The position numbers and the translations under genes are program-made. The notes beneath the pieces are model-generated. The model was given only the letters and a program-made list of their open reading frames with translations, had not been told where the DNA came from and made no database searches. Shown one piece after another: positions 61,797 through 64,000 of a stretch of DNA of 64,000 nt. Within the stretch, counting starts at the first letter, position 1. Every line of letters starts with the position of its first letter. Origin of the DNA: Polyangiaceae bacterium (GTDB lineage Bacteria; Myxococcota_A; Polyangia; Polyangiales; Polyangiaceae); contig JADJYE010000001.1 of NCBI GenBank assembly GCA_016719945.1, positions 124,001-188,000 on the forward strand, written 5' to 3'.

Positions 61797-64000
61797 CGAG
61801 CACCGGTCATCGGATGCGCGGGCTGGCCGCGCTCGCGCTCGGGGTCGCGCTCGCTGCTTCGACCTGCGCGGACCTCAGTGGGCCGCAGGAGGGCGTGTGC
61901 GGTAACTTCATCGTCGAGGGGGATGAGGACTGCGATCCCCCGGGCGAAGGCGGTGGCCAGGAGTTCGGCTGCAGCCCGACGTGCCAGCACGAGTGTAACG
62001 AGGCAGGGGAATGTCCCGCCGGGTACGTCTGTGACATCGAGGGCAGCCTGTGCTGGCAGCCCTCCTGGGCCTTCTCGCCGAGCGAGACCGACCTGGTCGT
62101 GTCGTCGAGCGGTGAGCTGCTCTACACGGCGGTGAGCGATCTCGCGAGCGTCGAGCTCGACGGAGCGCTCCCCAACGAGCTCATCATCCTCGGCCAGCGC
62201 GAATCCGATGAGGAGCGGGTGATCGCAGCGACGTTCGACGCGAGCGGCGCGCGCGCCTCGCTTTCGCTGGTGCAGCGTGGCCTCAAGCCGGGCGTCCCGC
62301 TCGCCGTTGGGGCAGCCCCCGAGGGGCGGTCTTCGTCGCGCCTCACCCCCGCGCGGCGTCGGTGCTGCCGCTGTTCGGAAGAGAAGACGGCAGCATCCTG
62401 CGCGGGCTCGGCGGGCAGTGGGGGGGGCTCGATCCTCGCTCCTGGCTCACGCCTGGCGTGAAGCGTAACGAGAGCGGCACCTTCGGCTATGTGGGGATCT
62501 TTGGCGGCGACAGGGCCACCCAGGCGTCGGATGGGCTGTTCGGCTCTGGCGTCATCGTGGAGACGCCCTTCCTGATCGACGCCCATGTGGACTCGGATCC
62601 CTCGCTCCAGCTGGGGTCGGTCGCCTCGGCTGCGCGCCTGTTGGCCGACCGCTCCGAGGTGCTCGGCGTCAGCGTCCGAGCGACCGATCCGCAGGACAGC
62701 CACGTGCGGATCTACCCGGAAGACCCTCTGTTGGGCTTCCTCCGCATCGACCTGCCCGAGGGGAAGAACGTGGAGCCGAGCGGTGGCGTCTGGTTCGCGC
62801 ACACCGACTCCGACGTTTACCTGGATGTCCTGGTCGCCCTCGACGACGGCAGCACCTACCGCGCGTTCGGCGGGCTCACGACCTCGACGCCAGCTGGGTA
62901 CACCTTCACGTCGAGCCCGGGGCTCGCCGCGCCCGATTTCAGGCTCTCCTCGACGCCGTACCTGGTGGACACCCACCCGCTCGCGGTCGGCCTCATCGAC
63001 GGGGACGAGCGCACCGATTTCGTGTTGCCAGGGCAGGGGATCGCGCTCTCCGCCGGCGACGACGTCGCGAGCTTTACCTCCCCGTGCTCGAACATCCTGG
63101 GCGACATCCCTTACGACTGTGGGCTCCATGGCGTCGCGCTCGATCCGTCGTCCGTGCCCACCTGGACCGAGGCGGTCCTCGCGGACTTCAACGGGGACGG
63201 TCGCACCGACGTCGCCGCCGCCGACTTCGACAGCAAGCAGGTCGACGTCTTCTATGGCAGCTACAGCGCCTCGGGCGCGGCGGTGCTCTTCCCGCGGCCG
63301 ATCCCGGCCTCAGGGCCGCCGCGCTCGCTCACGGTCGTCGACCTGGACGGCGATCTACTCCACGATCTGGCCTTCACCGCGCCCGCGGCCGAGGGCGCGC
63401 GCGCGCTGTCGATCAGCTATGGCGCCGCCTCGGGGCCGATGTCCGAGCCGGAGGTCATCACGGTCGCCCGCGAGATCGCGGACGTGTCGACGATCTCGAC
63501 GGGGCGCGACCTGTTCTTGCTGTGGCGTGACGACGACGACGAGGACTCGCCGCTCGTCTGGTCCTCGATCACCGGCGGCGCGCAGCGCGTACCGGTCGCG
63601 CCGCTGCTGCTGCCTTGTGCGCGCCCGACGACGCTCGAGGACGACGAGCTGGTGGTCGCGCAGCAGCTGGTCGCGGGCGACTTCCTCGGCCAGGATCGCG
63701 ATAGCCCCGCGCTCCTCTACCAGGACTGCCTCTCTCAGGTCGACGCTGCCGAACGGCTGGTGCTCGTCCCCTCGACCCAGCACGGCGGGCTCGCGCCGGT
63801 CCTCGACGAGCCGCTCGATCTCGGCGCGTGCAACGGGGAGCCGCTGGACAGCTGTTATCAAGCGGTGAGGGCGTTCTCGCCGGAGGGCCTCACGCTCGAC
63901 GTCCCGCGTGGGTTCAGCAAGACCGCGCTGACGCTGGCCGCCGACCTGGACCACGACGGCCGGGACGAGCTGGTCCTCGTGGGGCCCGAGGGGGACGACG
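61793..64000 (+). CDS. FG-GAP/VCBS-repeat lipoprotein, 3' end outside window; one-base frameshift at 62323-62326
   Basis: The first codons (GTG 61793 or ATG 61814) give a signal with LAASTCADL, then a Cys-rich segment (CGNFIVEGDEDCDPPGE; CSPTCQHECNEAGECPAGYVC) of the kind found as Myxococcus Cys-rich repeats (DUF4215). The given frame ends falsely at 62461. Five G instead of four at 62323-62326 joins it to AVFVAPHPRAASVLPLFG and an open frame to the window edge with FG-GAP/VCBS repeats (VLADFNGDGRTDVAAADFD; VVDLDGDLLHDLAF; AADLDHDGRDELVLV), which form a beta-propeller and bind Ca through the DxDxDG loops. Probably an outer-surface protein. Confidence 0.82.

Overview
The window comes from a very GC-rich, gene-dense Gram-negative genome that looks myxobacterial (Polyangia-like). 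The support is a MYXO-CTERM-like sorting tail on a beta-helix protein, many lipoproteins whose mature part starts with Gly/Ala/Ser or Cys-rich low-complexity linkers, a bacterial Ser/Thr kinase, an FHA-domain sigma-54 activator, and type VI secretion (T6SS) cargo clusters of the DUF2169/pentapeptide type. No rRNA, tRNA, CRISPR array or insertion sequence was recognised. The species cannot be named from this.

Layout. 1-8045: alpha-2-macroglobulin followed by penicillin-binding protein 1C, a known pairing. 8113-11868: DUF1501 protein and a di-haem lipoprotein (minus strand). 12137-22594: an FHA/sigma-54 enhancer-binding protein, a 159-bp imperfect palindrome, a DUF482-type acyltransferase, an M18 aminopeptidase, a HEXXH metallopeptidase, an RNB ribonuclease and several lipoproteins. 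22697-25511: an MbnP/MbnH operon with a third, unknown lipoprotein. 25593-28421: a methyltransferase and a cytochrome P450. 28425-37232: T6SS spike cassette A (VgrG, unknown stalk-like protein, DUF2169-pentapeptide, pentapeptide, DUF3540, and DUF4150 fused to an S41 protease). 37240-45542: membrane proteins and lipoproteins, including a zincin and a clan-CD-like cysteine peptidase that share an N-terminal motif, a Uma2 nuclease, and two paralogous lipoproteins under matching sigma-54 promoters. 45929-53195: T6SS spike cassette B (DUF3540, VgrG, DUF2169-pentapeptide, pentapeptide, DUF4150). 53197-57190: a two-component system divergent from an acidic protein, ApbE and a ferric-reductase-like membrane protein. 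57211-64000: an unknown protein, a Ser/Thr kinase and three translationally coupled lipoproteins, two with collagen-like Gly-X-Y tracts.

The most interesting material is the pair of parallel spike cassettes. They have the same gene families but differ in what is attached: cassette A carries a protease fused to the PAAR-like tip and a separate stalk-like protein, and cassette B carries a VgrG with an AT-richer, apparently exchanged 3' end. No T6SS sheath, tube or baseplate genes lie in the window, so these would be orphan cassettes served by an apparatus encoded elsewhere.

Five genes (alpha-2-macroglobulin, metallopeptidase, a Gly-tailed lipoprotein, VgrG of cassette B, and the FG-GAP protein) are broken by a one-base gain or loss inside a run of four or five C or G. 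Each is restored by a one-base change, so they are more likely residual long-read assembly errors than true pseudogenes.
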